Below are positions 54,186 through 64,000 of a DNA stretch of 64,000 bases, piece by piece. Location of the stretch: the NCBI GenBank assembly GCA_964035015.1, contig CAXIUP010000107.1, positions 555,001-619,000 of the forward strand, read 5' to 3'. The stretch is from Corallium rubrum. Taxonomy: Eukaryota > Cnidaria > Anthozoa > Scleralcyonacea > Coralliidae. The notes below the pieces were generated by a model. That model saw only the letters and a program-made list of their open reading frames with translations. It had not been told where the DNA came from and did not search any database. Position 1 is the first letter of the stretch, and each line of letters begins with the position of its first letter. The position numbers were made by a program, and so were the translations under genes.

Positions 54186-55446
54186 ATGGGGATCAATTGT
54201 CTTTTTCCTTTTGTGAAAAAGTTCTCGAAAGAAGTAAACATAAACTGCTTTTCGGGAAAAATAGCTGCCGTGGATGCTTCTTGTTGGATGCACAAAGCAT
54301 TGGCGACTTCTGTGTCTCAAACGGGTAACCGTGAAAGGCGAGAGAAATCGTGCTACTTGAGTTCATTATTTAAATAGCGCGCAATATTTAAAGTGATCTA
54401 CCGTATTATTTCCCTGTAGATTATTTCGAATATTCAATAGCCATCTCCAGCTTCTTACGGATTCGGCAGTGATATCTTTTGTAGTGTTTGATGGACAATC
54501 ATTGCCAGCCAAAGAAAGGGAAAACATTCGAAGGCAAAGGTAAAATATATATATATTTCTGATATGGTGATTTTATAAACATTTACAAGTCATGTAAATT
54601 ATTTTCGTTCTTTTCCATTGCAACAGTGAGAGACAAGAACGTTTCGTAAAAGCTCAAGACAAGCAACTGAACGAGAGAGAGAGAAACAAATTACTGAGTC
54701 AAAGTGTAAATATAACATATGAGGATGTCTTCGAGTGCGTGAAGGTTGGTCTTTCTCATGTATTTTATTTTCTTATCGAAAACGTGCCTCGAAAACACGA
54801 ATATTTCGTTTCAGTTATGTGTGTGTCAGGGGATAAAATACTTGTGTCTCCATACGAGTCGGATGCACAAATTGCGTTCCTTGTAAAATATGGATATGCC
54901 GATTTTGTCATTACTGAAGACTCAGATCTGCTTGCCTATGGTTGTGAAAAAGTAAGTTATTTTAATTGTGTAAAATATGCCATAAATAAGTTTTGTGTCT
55001 CCATTCTATCATTCGTATTGAAGGTTGTTGTGAAACTCCGTCTAAGTGGTGATGGGGAATGTTTTATACTATCGGAAATACTTGCTGGGCTGGATGTATC
55101 TGTGGCGCAATTTCTCAAAGGTTGCATTGCTGCTGGTTGCGACTATCTAAAGAACTTCCGTGGGATTGGCATCCACACAGCATTTAAATTTATAAAATCT
55201 GGTCATTTGTTCGATGATCTGAAAAAGAAAGGGTCTTCTCTTAGCTACGAAAGCTCGTTTAAAATGGCATTGAAGGTCTTCATGCACCAAACCATATTCG
55301 ACCCCTCGAAGCTGCAGGTTGGTCCACTACAAGAATGGACTGAAGAACCAGAGAATGAACTTCAAACTTATTGTGGACCGTATCCTTTATTCAAAAAACA
55401 ACAAAACAAAACATATGGAAGTCTTTTTACAATGATTCAGGCCTAA
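54186..55446 (+). CDS. EXO1/XPG-family 5' nuclease, five exons
   Basis: A structure-specific nuclease of the FEN1/EXO1 group. Start chosen at ATG 54186, because MGINCLFPFVKKFSKEVNI matches the family's invariant start; the open frame's earlier Met is likely 5' UTR. Exon 1 ends in 54.33-54.36 kb (donor uncertain). Other exons: about 54420-54539, 54627-54748, 54815-54951 and 55024-55446. Active-site blocks are VDASCWMHKA, VVFDGQSLPAKER, VSPYESDAQIAFL, ITEDSDLLAYGCEK and AAGCDYLKNFRGIG, the last leading into the helix-hairpin-helix. All the expected acidic residues are present. At about 300 residues it is shorter than animal EXO1: nuclease core only. XPG-type nucleases also occur in Academ DNA transposons, so a mobile origin is possible. 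Confidence 0.85.
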
Positions 55447-55659
55447 TTATGATTATTGTTTTTATACATATACAGTTATAATTAATATCATAGTTTACAT
55501 ATCAGGTGAGATATTGAAGAGTTGCAAACATCAATATTTATAACTTCAAAAGTTATTTTATTGCAGACTTATTTTTCACTGCATACTGTGTGCCCTTTAA
55601 AGCATTTGAACATATTTCAATTAAAACTATACTTATGCTTTAACTATATTAATATACAG

Positions 55660-56801
55660 TATTATGGACAAGGATTATGCAGTTCAGCTTGCAACAGGGA
55701 ACATAAATATGAAAAACGGTGAAAAACAGAATAACTTTCCTCAATTCCAAATGGTAAGTTAATGCAAAAGTTCTTTTATAGCTGGTAGGTGTGCATATTA
55801 TATCATGGGGACTTATCATTGGAAGGCATTTTCAAATGAGGCTGGTGGACCTGGTATGAAAAATCTTGCTTATATAACTTACTGTAGTATGGAAATTGTA
55901 TAAAAACTAGTGTTATTATTTGTCAGATTCTTTTACCTCAAGAAAAAAAGAATGCCCAAAATACAGTTGCATCTGGTATGCCTATATTGTTTTCATTATT
56001 TTGACTTTAATTTAGGAGTTATAATAATATGAAATATGACTTTTTATATCCAGATGTCAACCAGGCCATTGTTATACTTTATACAGCCCTGTCAACCTAC
56101 TGCACTGAAAGCTGGAATCACTGCCATTGAGGACTCGTGGTTTTCTTGGCAGATTCCTTGTTTCCCTGTTATGTCAGTGGAATTTGTCAAGGTGAAAGTG
56201 GTAATGGATGGAGTAGAAAGTGATGGGCTAATTAAAAGAGGTGCAGCTGTTTCTCTAGGTAGGAAGCGTGACCTGTACATCACATTGTCAATTGATCATT
56301 GATGGAGCTGAATTTACTGTGCTTTGGGAATTTGCCATTTGTCAAAGTGGGAATTGTGAAAATGAAAATGAAATTCAGGATCCAAATGACAATCCAGGGG
56401 ATCAAACAAGTGGACATATAGGTTCAGATGATGATAGTCATGAAAGTGATGAGGTGGTAATGCACACATTGCCATTCAAGGTTCTTGGTTCATGTCACAA
56501 AAAACATAGACAAGTAGTGCTTGAGAAAGCACAGGACTATCTGTATGAATATAACAGGCCAGTATGCATCAGTCTTGAAAGGGAACCAGATAACCCATAT
56601 GACAGCAATGCCATTGCAGTTTTTCTTCAAACAAGTGACGAGTTTGAAATAGTTGGCTATATTGCAAGTGAACTAACCCAGTATGTAATTCCATCCTTAG
56701 GGCACCCTGACTTTCGTGCCTCAGTTAAAGATATCCGTTTTCGCACAACATGCATGATGGTTGGATTTTATCTTTCAATTGAAACTGGCACAAAGAAGTA
56801 A
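55660..56801 (+). pseudogene. HIRAN-domain gene, frameshifted by a 7-bp duplication
   Basis: Probable exons: about 55660-55753 (ATG 55664, MDKDYAVQLATGNINM), 55927-55976 (weak) and from 56054 onward (KAGITAIEDSWFSWQIPCFP, SVEFVKVKVVMDGVESDG). The frame breaks at 56291-56304, where ATTGATC is followed by ATTGATG, a 7-bp tandem duplication; the next frame continues DGAEFTVLWEFAICQSGNCE. An acidic linker leads to a C-terminal HIRAN domain (PFKVLGSCHKKHRQ, VCISLEREPDNPYDSNAIAV, EIVGYIASELTQYV), stop at 56799-56801. HIRAN binds single-stranded 3' DNA ends in HLTF-type proteins. No helicase is fused here. It lies 0.2 kb downstream of the XPG-type gene on the same strand. Confidence 0.7.
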
Positions 56802-56960
56802 TTAAAGCGAGTAAAAGTATAAAGTAATTTATTAACTATTTACAATCATAAATTAACTTGCACATTTTATATGAACAGCATATTTAAATTATATACAGTA
56901 AGGATAATGCACTGAATAATTAAACAAAATGCACTTATAAAATCTATCATTAGTATAGGT

Positions 56961-57108
56961 AATAGCATGGTTTTGAGTGCAATTTGGAAAAAAACATGCA
57001 TAAGTGAGTTTTTCAAAGACTATCAAAATTGCACGAGTGCTATTTGAGGTCTTTGAAAAACTCATGAGTGCATGTTTTTTTCAAAATTGCACGATAAATC
57101 ATGCTATT
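56961..57108. repeat. Fold-back MITE-like element
   Basis: Inverted arms: AATAGCATG...AGTGCAATTT plus AAAAAAACATGCA and GAGTTTTTCAAAGAC on the left; GTCTTTGAAAAACTC and TGCATGTTTTTTT, ending ATCATGCTATT, on the right. The arms are about 60 bp around a short centre. TATTA-like AT-rich flanks; target duplication not certain. Confidence 0.8.
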
Positions 57109-57690
57109 TCTTATTAATAATATACATGAAAATCAGAAAATGTTAGCTTCCAGCTATGAAGCTACATACCACTCAGGCACTCATTGTCCTACTTCTCGAA
57201 GCTTCAGTGGTTTAAAACTGCTTCGTTTCGTTCAGTAAAATGTCAAATGTTTCACCTCATAGCATCTACGGTAACCCTTCTAGTCTTCTTGTAGAAACTT
57301 TACTGACCATATTAAAGCAAAATCCCTTCTGTAAATGTTCTTCGACAACTCCGTGTTTTGGCCGCCGTATTGTATTTTCTCATGAGGGAAAAATCATCCT
57401 CCAAAATCTGCATAAGCATTTCATTGGGTTTTCGGTTGTGTATTAGCCAATCAGAAAACGTTGTTACACTTTGATTACAGATTTTTGCACTGCGATTACA
57501 GATTTTTGCTCTGTGATAACACAATTTTGCACTGTTGTTTGGGATTAACTGCACTGGAATCAGCCAATCACAGTCGAGATATTTTTTCTTGTATATTATT
57601 ATTATTATAGTTATTATATACATATCGATTCCCCTATTCAAAAAAGATATTTTCAAATATGAAGATAAAAATACCTTCTCTATCATCACG
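57109..57690. other. Repeat-like intergenic sequence
   Basis: CCAATCAGAAAACG and CAGCCAATCACAGTCG, with GATTACAGATTTTTGC(A/T)CT repeated at 57473-57520. It looks like another short interspersed repeat. No credible gene. Confidence 0.45.
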
Positions 57691-57691
57691 A

Positions 57692-58106
57692 CTATTTCAT
57701 CGGTTTCTGTATAATAAACATCACATGGCCACTATATCTTGTCTTTGCTCCAGTCCAATAATAGAATGGCAATTCATAATCAATTCTCTTTTTAAATTCA
57801 TTGAGAATTTTTGGCAACTGGCTGAAGAATGGCTTGAGGTCAAAATTCGGCCCAAGCATTTCATGAAGAAAGGAAATGAAACTTTCTACATCATCTGTCG
57901 AAGAGGATCTTGGATGCTCTGCCTTTAAATTTCGTAGTGCATACTCAATTCTACGCAGGTTTCGACTTTCCAAACTGGCCACCAAGCCAATTACAATCTC
58001 ACGGGTGAAACCACATATCCCTTTCAGGCGGTGTGCGCAATGGCATCGTATTGCATTCTGGTCGAAGGTTTTCCAACATGGCACCGATCGAGTGATATTT
58101 CGGTAA
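57692..58106 (-). CDS. Conserved-looking exon of an unknown gene
   Basis: Reverse-strand frame of about 130 codons without a good ATG (the first codon in the longest frame is GTG), so probably an internal or last exon. It reads CAHRLKGICGFTREIVIGLV, SRNLRRIEYALRNLKAEHPR, TDDVESFISFLHEMLGPNFD and KRIDYELPFYYWTGAKTRYS, with a stop at 57692. Its composition and C-x-C-x-H start look like a real protein. It resembles uncharacterised cnidarian proteins that I associate with transposon-type loci, but I cannot name the family. The forward frames over the same bases are shadows. Confidence 0.5.
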
Positions 58107-58457
58107 GTTTTCGTGTTTATTTACTGCTTCAGTTAGGTTATATATCAAACTTTTTTTTACATGATTTATAGTATAAACGTCTTTTGGAATGCTTGAGGTG
58201 TTCTCGAGATTGAAATAAACGCTATTAACAAGTGTAGAAAGCCTTATAAAATATCCACAATTTCGTGCTGTAATTTGATCATCAAATTTGTTTTACGCCT
58301 CACATTGATTGTGAGAGTTTTACCTTTGAAAATAGTCTAAATCGCCACTTTAACTTTCTGTCTCTAGGTATAGATAAACGCTCCCCAACGCTCCCAATCG
58401 CGTCATGTAATATTTCCATGTTGAACATGGTGATGTTTTGGCTTTGAGCGTGACCCG

Positions 58458-59219
58458 ATGGCTACTAAAAGACCTGCCGTTGTGGATGGCAACACGCCGG
58501 GTAAACCCGAAAATAAGCGACCGACAACTGAAGGTACTTCAAGAAAAAGCCTTTTCCAAGAAGTAAAGAAGTCCTCGGGAAACCACGAATGGTCAACAGA
58601 AGACTATTCCGCTTTGACGCCATATATTTGTCTATTTTGGGAAGAGGCTTTCACAGATGGATGGCCAATGAAAAAGGACCCAAAATTCTGGGATGCCTGC
58701 GCCAATGCAGTTAACAAGGCATGCAACTCTGCTAGGACAGGTATGCGAGATATAGATTTTTTCACTTACTTTATCATTACCCTAATATTTGTTATATATA
58801 ATTTATTGTGACTGCATGTATTTGTGTCTTCCATTAAGATGCCTTCAGACTGTCAGTTCTGATTTTACTATATAGGATGTAGTAGATATTATACTTAAAG
58901 TATAATGGTTATTAATGCACGGTGTCTAAGGCATATAAAAGTAAGGAATTCTGTTTTCTATTTTGCTAAAAATTTATTTTTTTTGTTTTCTATTAAAGGT
59001 GCATCTTGTCGCACAAGGGTAACAAAACACCTTTCCAAGCAATTTAAATCATTGTCGGAGGCAGAAGAGTCACTGAGTGTAGATTACATAAAGATTCATC
59101 ACCATTCGAACATACTCACTTTGAAAGCACACCGAGAAGATCTGCCAGTGATGAAAACTCTTCATACCCTTTATCTCCCATCTTCAGCTGTTCTCCCAAG
59201 AAAGGCACAGACTCGCTGA
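58458..59219 (+). CDS. Multi-exon gene, exons 1-2 (DNA-binding-like N-terminus)
   Basis: Exon 1 is 58458-58740: MATKRPAVVDGNTPGKPENK, then EWSTEDYSALTPYICLFWEE and FWDACANAVNKACNSARTG, with a good donor (ACAG|GTATGC). Exon 2 starts at 58999 (AAAG|GTGC), in phase, with ASCRTRVTKHLSKQFKSLSE. The Trp-rich helical pattern resembles SANT/Myb-like or MADF-like modules of transposon proteins. Near 59093 a one-base loss is likely: the annotated frame turns into basic filler, whereas the next frame reads SSPFEHTHFESTPRRSASDE and SPIFSCSPKKGTDSLN, a more natural Ser-rich linker. The TSS region at about 58440 was not defined. Confidence 0.55.
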
Positions 59220-59252
59220 ATTGCAGTAATGTTGGAGATACAATAACAGTTT

Positions 59253-60126
59253 TTGTCATTCTTTAAATGTTCAATGTCTTCACGGTTAAAGACACAACTA
59301 TTGAATTATATATTCAAGCAGCTTGTTATTGAAAGTGATGGCCTGGATTCTTTCCAGTTTGTCAATAGTGATTTCCTCACTACAAGTCTGAGTGGAATGA
59401 GAACATTGTTTAAGAATGAAAAAGCTAATATTATTTTTGATTTAAGTAAATGTTTTGAGAATTCTAGTCCAAGGATGCCTCTTGAGCGAATGCCTTATGG
59501 TTTTTTGGGTTACAACATTCGTTTCTTTGCTAGAGATAGCACTGTTAATGTTAAAATGGTGGAACATTATTCTTCATGGCTGGAGACGATGTTTGCCCAT
59601 TTTGGGCATAAATGGTTATGTCTGCACAGGGGGCCAGTGTGGCAATACGAGAGTACATGTAGTGCAGAATCTGAAGGACCACTGCAGAATTCACTTGACC
59701 AAGGTCATACAGATATTGGTATGGATGTGGCTGAAGTAGACATTATCCAGAAAGCATTGCAGCATTCATCAATTAACCTAGATGCTGATTATCAAGTTGA
59801 AATAGACAGTGACACTTTGGAACATGTTACCACAAGTATCTGTAACTTGTCTATTTCTGTGGATGAAGTGCCTACATGCCTTTTCTCAACAAACCAAGAA
59901 GAATCCCAAAACACTTCTGCTATTCTTCCTGCTCCAGAATCTACCAGTATCATGGAAGATGACACACTGCATGTGTCACACTTGTGGACTTCCCTGTCTG
60001 AAATGGATGAGTGAAATGGAACTGTGGTTGGTGTCTTTCAAGAGCTGGAGAAATTCCATAACATAAAACCAATTTGCGAAGCACGTAGAAGCCGCAACCC
60101 AGATATGTTTAACCTATTGAAGGTTT
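59253..60126 (+). pseudogene. Same gene, middle exon with one in-frame stop
   Basis: Open from about 59253 (true exon start perhaps after TTAAAG near 59290): LKTQLLNYIFKQLVIESDGL, ERMPYGFLGYNIRFFARDST, VEHYSSWLETMFAHFGHKWL and CLHRGPVWQYES, then an acidic segment. TGA at about 60012 interrupts. The same frame continues NGTVVGVFQELEKFHNIKPI and RRSRNPDMFNLLK up to the donor AAG|GTTTGT at 60126. A single stop in an otherwise clean frame, plus the frameshifts in the neighbouring exons, suggests a decaying copy. Domain unknown. Confidence 0.55.
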
Positions 60127-60488
60127 GTCATAAACCTTTCACTTTTTAACTTTACCTATATTATTTTAACTGAAACCGGTTTCTAATTTTCTAATTTTTG
60201 TCAGCGAAATTAGAAATATGATAAGACATATGACATTTCAGTTAGAATAGTACAGGTATGACCTTAGCTAATCACCATCTTAAGATGGTGTGCATTGTCG
60301 TGTTCACAAACCAGGCTTAAAATTAACAGTGTGCAGTGTACAAATCTGGATTCATTTTGTAAAAAAAAAGTGCAAATATTCTTAGCAGACAGATAGGCAA
60401 GTTCTCTGATATTAATTTGGAGAGACATTGTACAATTTTCCTTGGCTTCTAAGATTATGTATTAGTGAGTTTGAGATATATCTACTTA

Positions 60489-62380
60489 CAGTACCGCTCT
60501 AATGAAACTTAACCATTCTCGCTCATTCCGTTCGAGGAAAATGCTATCAAGTATCGAGAACTCGAAGCGTCTCTCGCTCGCTCACTCGCTCGCTCGAAGC
60601 GTCTCTCGCTGGCTCGATCCTCGAACATTTGCGAGTATCGAGAACTCTCGATACTCGAAACACGCAAATGTTAAAGAAATATTATCAGAGTCAGGTTTTG
60701 TTAAGGCAGAATTGCATACACCATACAAAGTCGTTTAAAGACGTGCTGTGTTTCTGTTTATCTCGTTTTGGATATAAAACAGAAAAATGTCGATCGTCAG
60801 TGCTGCGTGGTCGATTTTCAGTAAATAAGGAAGTTAATGCAATGCCGGATCGATTTTTTTAAAGCAGTGCACTTCGGCTTCTTTACACGACTTGGCAAAT
60901 TGGAAACTTACTAAATACTTTCGTTTGCTTTAAACTTTTAAAGAAAGTACATGTAGTTGTATATAGCGCCTAGTGGGGACAAAACAAGAAAATATGTCGG
61001 CGTTTGAATATTGCTGAACATCAAGAAAAATTCGCAACCGAATATCAGTAATCAAGATGAAAATCGATCAGATTTTAAAAGATAAACATTGGCCGCATGT
61101 ACATATAGCGCCAAGCAAGAACTAAATTAAACTAAGTGGAGACATACTGTAAAATTGTTTATTTTGTTTACAACCACAAAGTTTCAAAGGATTATTTCGA
61201 AAATGATTTACCAACGCATTAGCCAGACCCACATTACAAAATTATTAAAACATAATAAAACCGAGAGGTGAGACATGTTCAGTAATAAGGTATCGAAAGT
61301 GAAAGCGGAAATGCACTGGCGCAACCTATTTATATAACTATTTTAGTCAAAAGCACTAATTAGTCAAGCGCTAAAAATCGGCCGACTAATCACGACATTT
61401 ACACGAGAAATTATAAAATGACAACATTAGTCATTAAGAATCATTGAATACACAACACATTACAGATTTCTAGTCTATATATGAATATAATTATGAGTTC
61501 TTACCAACTGCACATAGCTCATCGTTATTTTCCATTTCAGTATCAATAGAGTTTAAATGTTCCGGGTTTAATTTTGGTTGTCGCCCAATTCGTTTTTGAA
61601 CACTGCCAGTGGTCGTCACTGTTCCGTTGTGTTTTTTTATACGTTTTGCAATCGTTTGTCGCGTCGTCGCAATGTCCTCCTGCTTTAAAATTCTGACGAT
61701 ATCATTGATTTTATTACGTTGTTGATGAAGCAAGATGATCCTTCTCTTAGCGTAACTGGAAAGTCGCGCCATTTCTGTGATAATCGTTCTTCTCAGTCTT
61801 GAGACTTGTCTCCCTCTAATTATTTTCAGTCTGATAGTTTAGCTACATGTATATATGACAATTTATTCACTGTATCTTTTGAAATGCAAATTAACACGCA
61901 GACAACTTTCGCCCACGAGCACGATAATAAAGCTTGTCGGGAAGCGGGTACTTGTGCGATCACTGTTGTTGATCCAAAAAAAATTTCGAAATTCAACAAG
62001 TTGGAACCGTGTCAATATTACATACTGTAAATTTCAATGGTCATTTGGATTATTTATAAAGGAAGAACGTGGAGTTTTCACGGTAAGTTACGTGCGTTTA
62101 TGTCCGTTTGGGTTCATGTTTGTCTTTTCTGCTGTTGTATTTTTAAAAAATCTAGACATTGCTGTTCGTATTATTATTAATAATTGCAGCATACACAACG
62201 ATCGCACTTCTCCATCAGAAACATTTCGATACTCGATAATTGAGTTTGCGAGAAAACTCGCTCGTTACGTAGAGTTTGCAAGAAACTTTTCTCGTTACGG
62301 GCCAAATCGCGCTCGCTCGTTCCTCGCTCGAACTCGCAACTCGCTCGTTCCTCGATGTTAAGTTCATTAGAGCGGTACTG
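60489..62380. mobile_element. Tc1/mariner-type transposon in an intron, non-autonomous
   Basis: 1892 bp flanked by TA (60487-60488 and 62381-62382). Terminal inverted repeats begin CAGTACCGCTCTAATGAA on both ends and extend to CTTAAC. Subterminal regions on both sides are rich in CGCTCG and in TCGAGAACTCG/TTTCGATACTCG words. A reverse-strand Tc1-type HTH frame lies inside. It sits between exons of the 58-64 kb gene. Confidence 0.92.
61491..61772 (-). pseudogene. Tc1-type transposase N-terminal HTH fragment
   Basis: MARLSSYAKRRIILLHQQRN, KINDIVRILKQEDIATTRQT and GSVQKRIGRQPKLN form the two helix-turn-helix modules and GRPR-like hook (here GRQP) of Tc1 transposases. The frame stops at 61491, just after a possible donor (CAGTTG|GTAAGA). 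No DDE domain was found in the rest of the element, so this copy cannot make a full enzyme. Confidence 0.8.
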
Positions 62381-62428
62381 TATGTGTTGCATATGTACAG
62401 TATTACAATTTAAGTTATTTCTTTACAG

Positions 62429-63744
62429 AGTAAGGTTAATATTGCAAGCGTGAGTGTTCGGCAGATCCAAAATCACATTAAACACTCAGGATTTTCAAGG
62501 ACCGTTGATGTTCAAGTGAGTCATCTTTTTTTAATAAATGCCGTACTGTTTTTTAATAGTACAACATATGCTAGCTCCCGGTGAACCTGGCCTCCTTCTT
62601 ATTCTTGCTGAGACTGGTCTCAGGCAACCCATTCTCTGTTAAATATAATTGTTGGGGCATTAGCTAAAATAATAAAAGCTGTCCCAGACAGAAATGGGTT
62701 GATGAAACCAAGTTGTTCAGAATTGTCATCTGGCCAATGCAAGATGATTTTATTAACTCATTCACCCCCATAATATGAGTTAAAACCAACCAGAACTCAT
62801 TCCTCTGCTTAAACAAGCGAGTTAAAAGAGAGAAAAGTCCTATAATGTTTGGGATGAAAGAGTTTATACCGTATATAAATTTATTTCTTGACAGCGTACT
62901 ATTAATAATGTTGTTTCGAATTTTCAGATAAAGGCAATCAAGAAGGCCAAAGAAGGCAACCCAAGTGGGAGGTGGTGGGTCAAGGCAGATGGCTGTGATG
63001 TTCGGGATGGGTTCAGGGAGAGCATGCGTGGCACTTGGGCTGGTGATGAGGATTTGGGTGATGGTTCATTGCAAATCTTGTTTAAAGATTATAAGAGAAG
63101 ATGTGCATTTGTAAAGGGTATTGGTACATCAGGAAGGTTGGTACTGGTAGTTAAAGATGTGGAGAAGGTGTTAAAAGTGATTTGCAGGAGGATTTAGATT
63201 TCTTAAAATCTGGTGCAGAAATTGCAAATGAAGCATACGCTAAGGCACTTAAGGAAAATAGGTCAACTGAGCAGAAAATTATGGGATTGCCCTGGAGTGC
63301 AGTAGGTTTTGATGAGTTGAGGAATCACAAGCCATATGCCATTCTGGTGCGTTTCATGCCGTACAAGTCACTTACTGATGCAAAATTAAGGGAACTTGAG
63401 CAGGTAGAAGATGCCATGAGGAAAGCTGGAATGACAGTCGTAGGTGTGTGTGTTAGTAACTGTACACCGATGATATTTAGTGTATGACAGAAACCCATTT
63501 TGCCAAATATTTTGAGTGCTATTAAGGATCCTGGAGTCTGTGCATACACATTTGGTATAATAAATTTGCTTTTCTTATTCGATTATTGTTACAGGATTTA
63601 CAACCGATGGGGAGTTCAATTCCTTGCGAACTGCTGGGAGTGCACGTCCCATATCTGTTATTGGGCTCATTAAGAATGCCAAGAACAAAGCACAGAGTAT
63701 GAAAGTCAAAGATATTACAGAATTCTTTAAACTGGATAAACATG
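62429..63744 (+). pseudogene. Same multi-exon gene, three further exons, running off the window
   Basis: Exons 62429-62515 (SKVNIASVSVRQIQNHIKHS), 62928-63443 and 63595-63744 have canonical sites and fit in phase with the exon ending at 60126. The middle exon reads GRWWVKADGCDVRDGFRESM and WAGDEDLGDGSLQILF. A one-base loss near 63177 then shifts to SDLQEDLDFLKSGAEIANEA, LPWSAVGFDELRNHKPYAIL and AMRKAGMTVVG. The last exon reads GFTTDGEFNSLRTAGSARPI and MKVKDITEFFKLDKHG, with donor CATG|GTAGGT. The V-V-G-F-x-T-D-G-E block looks like the first Asp strand of an RNase H-fold (DDE) transposase; that is inference. The rest lies beyond base 64000. Confidence 0.55.
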
Positions 63745-63793
63745 GTAGGTGTTACATCACACTACAAGGCCTTGTATTGTTGTGTGTAGGATA

Positions 63794-63980
63794 CCGTATT
63801 TCCTCTATTAAGCTCCTGGGGGGCTTATTAATTTTAGGCCATCAAGACCTGGGCTTTTGTAAACAAATTTCTTTTAATAGAATTATTGTATACAGAAAAT
63901 ACATGTTTTTACGTAGAGGGGGGAGCTTATTTTAGGGAGGTGGCTTATTTGAGGGAGGGGGCTTAATAGAGGAAATATGG
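63794..63980. mobile_element. 187-bp MITE with TA duplication
   Basis: Inverted ends CC(G/A)TATTTCCTCTATTAAGC, 20 bp with one mismatch, between TA dinucleotides at 63792-63793 and 63981-63982. The interior is rich in GGGGGCTTATT words. It lies in the intron after the last visible exon. Confidence 0.9.
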
Positions 63981-64000
63981 TATATACATTTTTTGCACCT

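Overview
This window is eukaryotic and almost certainly metazoan. It is AT-rich, carries spliced gene fragments with GT-AG introns, and holds a dense, layered mix of invertebrate-type mobile elements: CR1-like LINEs, Penelope-like elements, a BEL/Pao LTR element, Crypton, Helitron and Tc1-type DNA transposons, and MITEs. The mix fits a marine invertebrate, and I favour a cnidarian (anthozoan). That is inference from family resemblance; no taxon-specific marker was seen. No rRNA, tRNA or CRISPR was found.

Layout. 0-9 kb: the C-terminal end of a LINE, a small cysteine-rich two-exon gene end, a second LINE fragment, a Penelope-like relic, a broken Crypton tyrosine recombinase and an RT relic. 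9.3-14 kb: two head-to-head pairs of Penelope-like (GIY-YIG) elements. The first pair has 996-bp inverted arms, each with a convincing hammerhead ribozyme; both pairs lie inside outer inverted flanks and TA microsatellites. 14.9-24.9 kb: a three-level nest. A LINE is split by a young BEL/Pao element (15201-24745; 438-bp LTRs, 5-bp target duplication). The BEL gag is split by a 2282-bp TA-targeted element (17165-19446) that begins and ends with a 252-bp module in direct orientation, each module being an inverted repeat itself. 25.2-30.6 kb: a drifting tetranucleotide array, then a reverse-strand CR1-like LINE with an esterase-type ORF1 and a 9-mer minisatellite at its 5' end. 31.8-35.1 kb: two tandem copies of an unrecognised element, one internally deleted.

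35.6-52.0 kb: the most striking region. Eleven ~1.47-kb tandem units plus a twelfth terminal module sit as one block between a single pair of TA dinucleotides, inside an island rich in the palindrome AACACACCTTAAGGTGTGTT. Each unit is a 238-bp palindromic module plus ~1.23 kb carrying a decayed Tc1/IS630-type DDE transposase fragment. The module has the same plan as the one in the BEL gag: near-identical termini starting CAATCA(G/C)TGACAAAA, an inner inverted C-tract/TTTTCAATGTT pair, TTCAGA just outside the inner start, and an outer TA target. I propose one transposon class with palindromic direct 'bookends', seen here both as a single copy and as a bookend-sharing array.

52.1-64 kb: palindrome-iterated repeats (CCTATAGGA), a Helitron Rep fragment, then spliced genes: an EXO1/XPG-type nuclease with all visible catalytic acidic residues, a HIRAN-domain gene with a 7-bp duplication frameshift, a reverse-strand conserved exon, and a long multi-exon gene running off the window (DNA-binding-like N-terminus; WWVKADGCDV and FTTDGEFNSLRT blocks) with one in-frame stop and two likely frameshifts. 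XPG nucleases are known passengers of Academ-type DNA transposons, so this cluster may be a decaying large DNA transposon rather than host genes. A 1.9-kb Tc1-type element sits in one of its introns.
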